A stretch of 64,000 bases of DNA from Pedobacter punctiformis (GTDB taxonomy: Bacteria > Bacteroidota > Bacteroidia > Sphingobacteriales > Sphingobacteriaceae). The stretch covers positions 62,001-126,000 of the forward strand of contig NZ_JAPWGM010000001.1 in NCBI RefSeq assembly GCF_027213715.1, given 5' to 3'. Both the position numbers and the translations under genes were made by a program. The notes under the pieces were generated by a model. That model was not told the origin of the DNA. It searched no databases and saw only the letters and a program-made list of their open reading frames with translations. Of the stretch, positions 63,317-64,000 are shown piece after piece (the stretch's first letter is position 1; each line of letters starts with the position of its first letter).

Positions 63317-64000
63317 TTGAATAAATACATACGTAAAAGTTTAAAAATTTTACTTTGGACAGTTGCAAGCATTATTATATTAGTGGTTGCCCTTGCATTA
63401 TCATTAAATATCCCCGCGGTACAAAATTTTGTAAAGGGAAAAGCCATTAACTATTTAAAAGGCAAAACAAAAACTGAAGTGAGTTTGGAGAGCATAAAAA
63501 TTGCTTTACCTAAAGATGTTGTACTGAATAAATTTTATATCGAAGACAGAAAAGGCGACACTTTGCTCTTTGCGGAAAAGCTAGCGGTTGACATTAGTTT
63601 ATTTAAGCTTTTAAAAAACACCGTTGAGGTTAATAACATTGAGTTAAAAAACATACGTGCTAACGTAAGAAGAATTAAACCGGATACTACATTTAACTTT
63701 TCTTTTCTAGTTGACGCTTTTATGAGCGAACAAAAAAAACCTGAAGAAAAAGTAGATAAAGACACTACTTCTACCCTCAAATTTTCTATTGATAAAGTTT
63801 CGTTTGAAGATATTGGTATTACTTATCATGATGATGTTGCCGGAAATGATGTGAAATTACATTTAGGCGAATTTAAAACCCAAATTAAAAATTTTGATCT
63901 TGCTAACCAGCATTACATAATTAAACAGCTGAGTTTAAAAAATACAAGTCTTAATTACCTGCAACAAAAACCATTAACACAGTTGGTACAACACATTACC
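63317..64000 (+). CDS. tamB: TamB-like (AsmA-related) membrane protein, 3' end outside the window
   Basis: The frame is open from a stop at 63296 to the window edge. The proposed TTG start at 63317 gives NKYIRKSLKILLWTVASIII, one membrane helix, then AVQNFVKGKAINYLKGKTKT and EVSLESIKIALPKDVVLNKF, the AsmA/TamB N-terminal pattern; long beta-rich repeats follow. Such proteins span the periplasm and help lipid transport or outer-membrane protein assembly. No ATG exists before residue 130, so the start codon is an inference. Confidence 0.82.
   Translation, partial: MNKYIRKSLKILLWTVASIIILVVALALSLNIPAVQNFVKGKAINYLKGKTKTEVSLESIKIALPKDVVLNKFYIEDRKGDTLLFAEKLAVDISLFKLLKNTVEVNNIELKNIRANVRRIKPDTTFNFSFLVDAFMSEQKKPEEKVDKDTTSTLKFSIDKVSFEDIGITYHDDVAGNDVKLHLGEFKTQIKNFDLANQHYIIKQLSLKNTSLNYLQQKPLTQLVQHIT

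Noticed and set aside
63312..63319. TAGTTTTG as a -7 box for tamB
   Set aside because: It overlaps the only plausible start codon (TTG 63317), so it would place transcription inside the gene; probably a chance match.

Overview
The window looks like chromosomal DNA of an AT-rich Bacteroidota, most likely Sphingobacteriaceae (Pedobacter or a close relative). The reasons are the gene content (a large plant/chlamydia-type IspG, a separate atpD-atpC pair, class II IlvC, PnuC under a TPP riboswitch), the lack of Shine-Dalgarno sequences, and several TAnnTTTG (-7 type) promoter boxes. No rRNA, tRNA, CRISPR array or insertion sequence with a transposase was seen. The first gene (a sensor kinase) and the last (a TamB-like protein) are cut by the window edges.

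Layout. 1-7.9 kb: kinase/LuxR regulator pair, peroxiredoxin, RmlD-like reductase, DUF1266 lipoprotein, ATP synthase beta and epsilon, a lipoprotein hydrolase and an unknown exported protein. 8.0-25.8 kb: one long branched-chain amino acid locus, ilvE-ilvD-ilvB-ilvN-ilvC-leuC-leuD-leuB-leuA-ilvA, with six unrelated genes interleaved (ORF6N protein, VOC protein, DinB protein, ABM monooxygenase, methyltransferase, twin ABC ATPase). Two unlisted short leader-peptide genes, rich in Ile/Leu/Val codons, precede ilvE and ilvD. Each is followed by a terminator hairpin and has a sequence able to form the competing antiterminator, so the locus appears to carry two serial ribosome-mediated attenuators. 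26-33.8 kb: accessory genes, including a KdgF-like cupin, an ABC ATPase, an RHH/PIN toxin-antitoxin pair, an ECF sigma factor with membrane partner and outer-membrane protein, and DUF2085. 33.8-44.5 kb: a minus-strand tetrapyrrole cluster (hemA, hemC-hemD fusion, hemB, hemL, hemE and a HemJ-like protein) that also holds an OmpR-type two-component system and a zeta-toxin-like pair. 44.9-64 kb: LEA-like 11-mer repeat protein, hydrolase, MscS channel, ispG, RDD/GYF protein, LiaF-like and PspC proteins, SDR, MlaE/MlaF, methyltransferase, lipoprotein, msrA, a TPP-riboswitch operon (PnuC-type transporter plus acyl-CoA-dehydrogenase-like flavoprotein), parC, cytidine deaminase and tamB.

A family of palindromic intergenic repeats (arms related to GTCATGCTGAGGTACGAAGC) occurs at least five times, often as near-perfect 26-bp inverted repeats. 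One copy supplies the last codons of the ABC ATPase in the leu operon. The most rewarding items are the double attenuator, the TPP riboswitch operon with its flavoprotein, the palindromic repeats, the zeta-like pair next to hemJ, and the ORF6N gene carrying internal palindromes inside the ilv operon.
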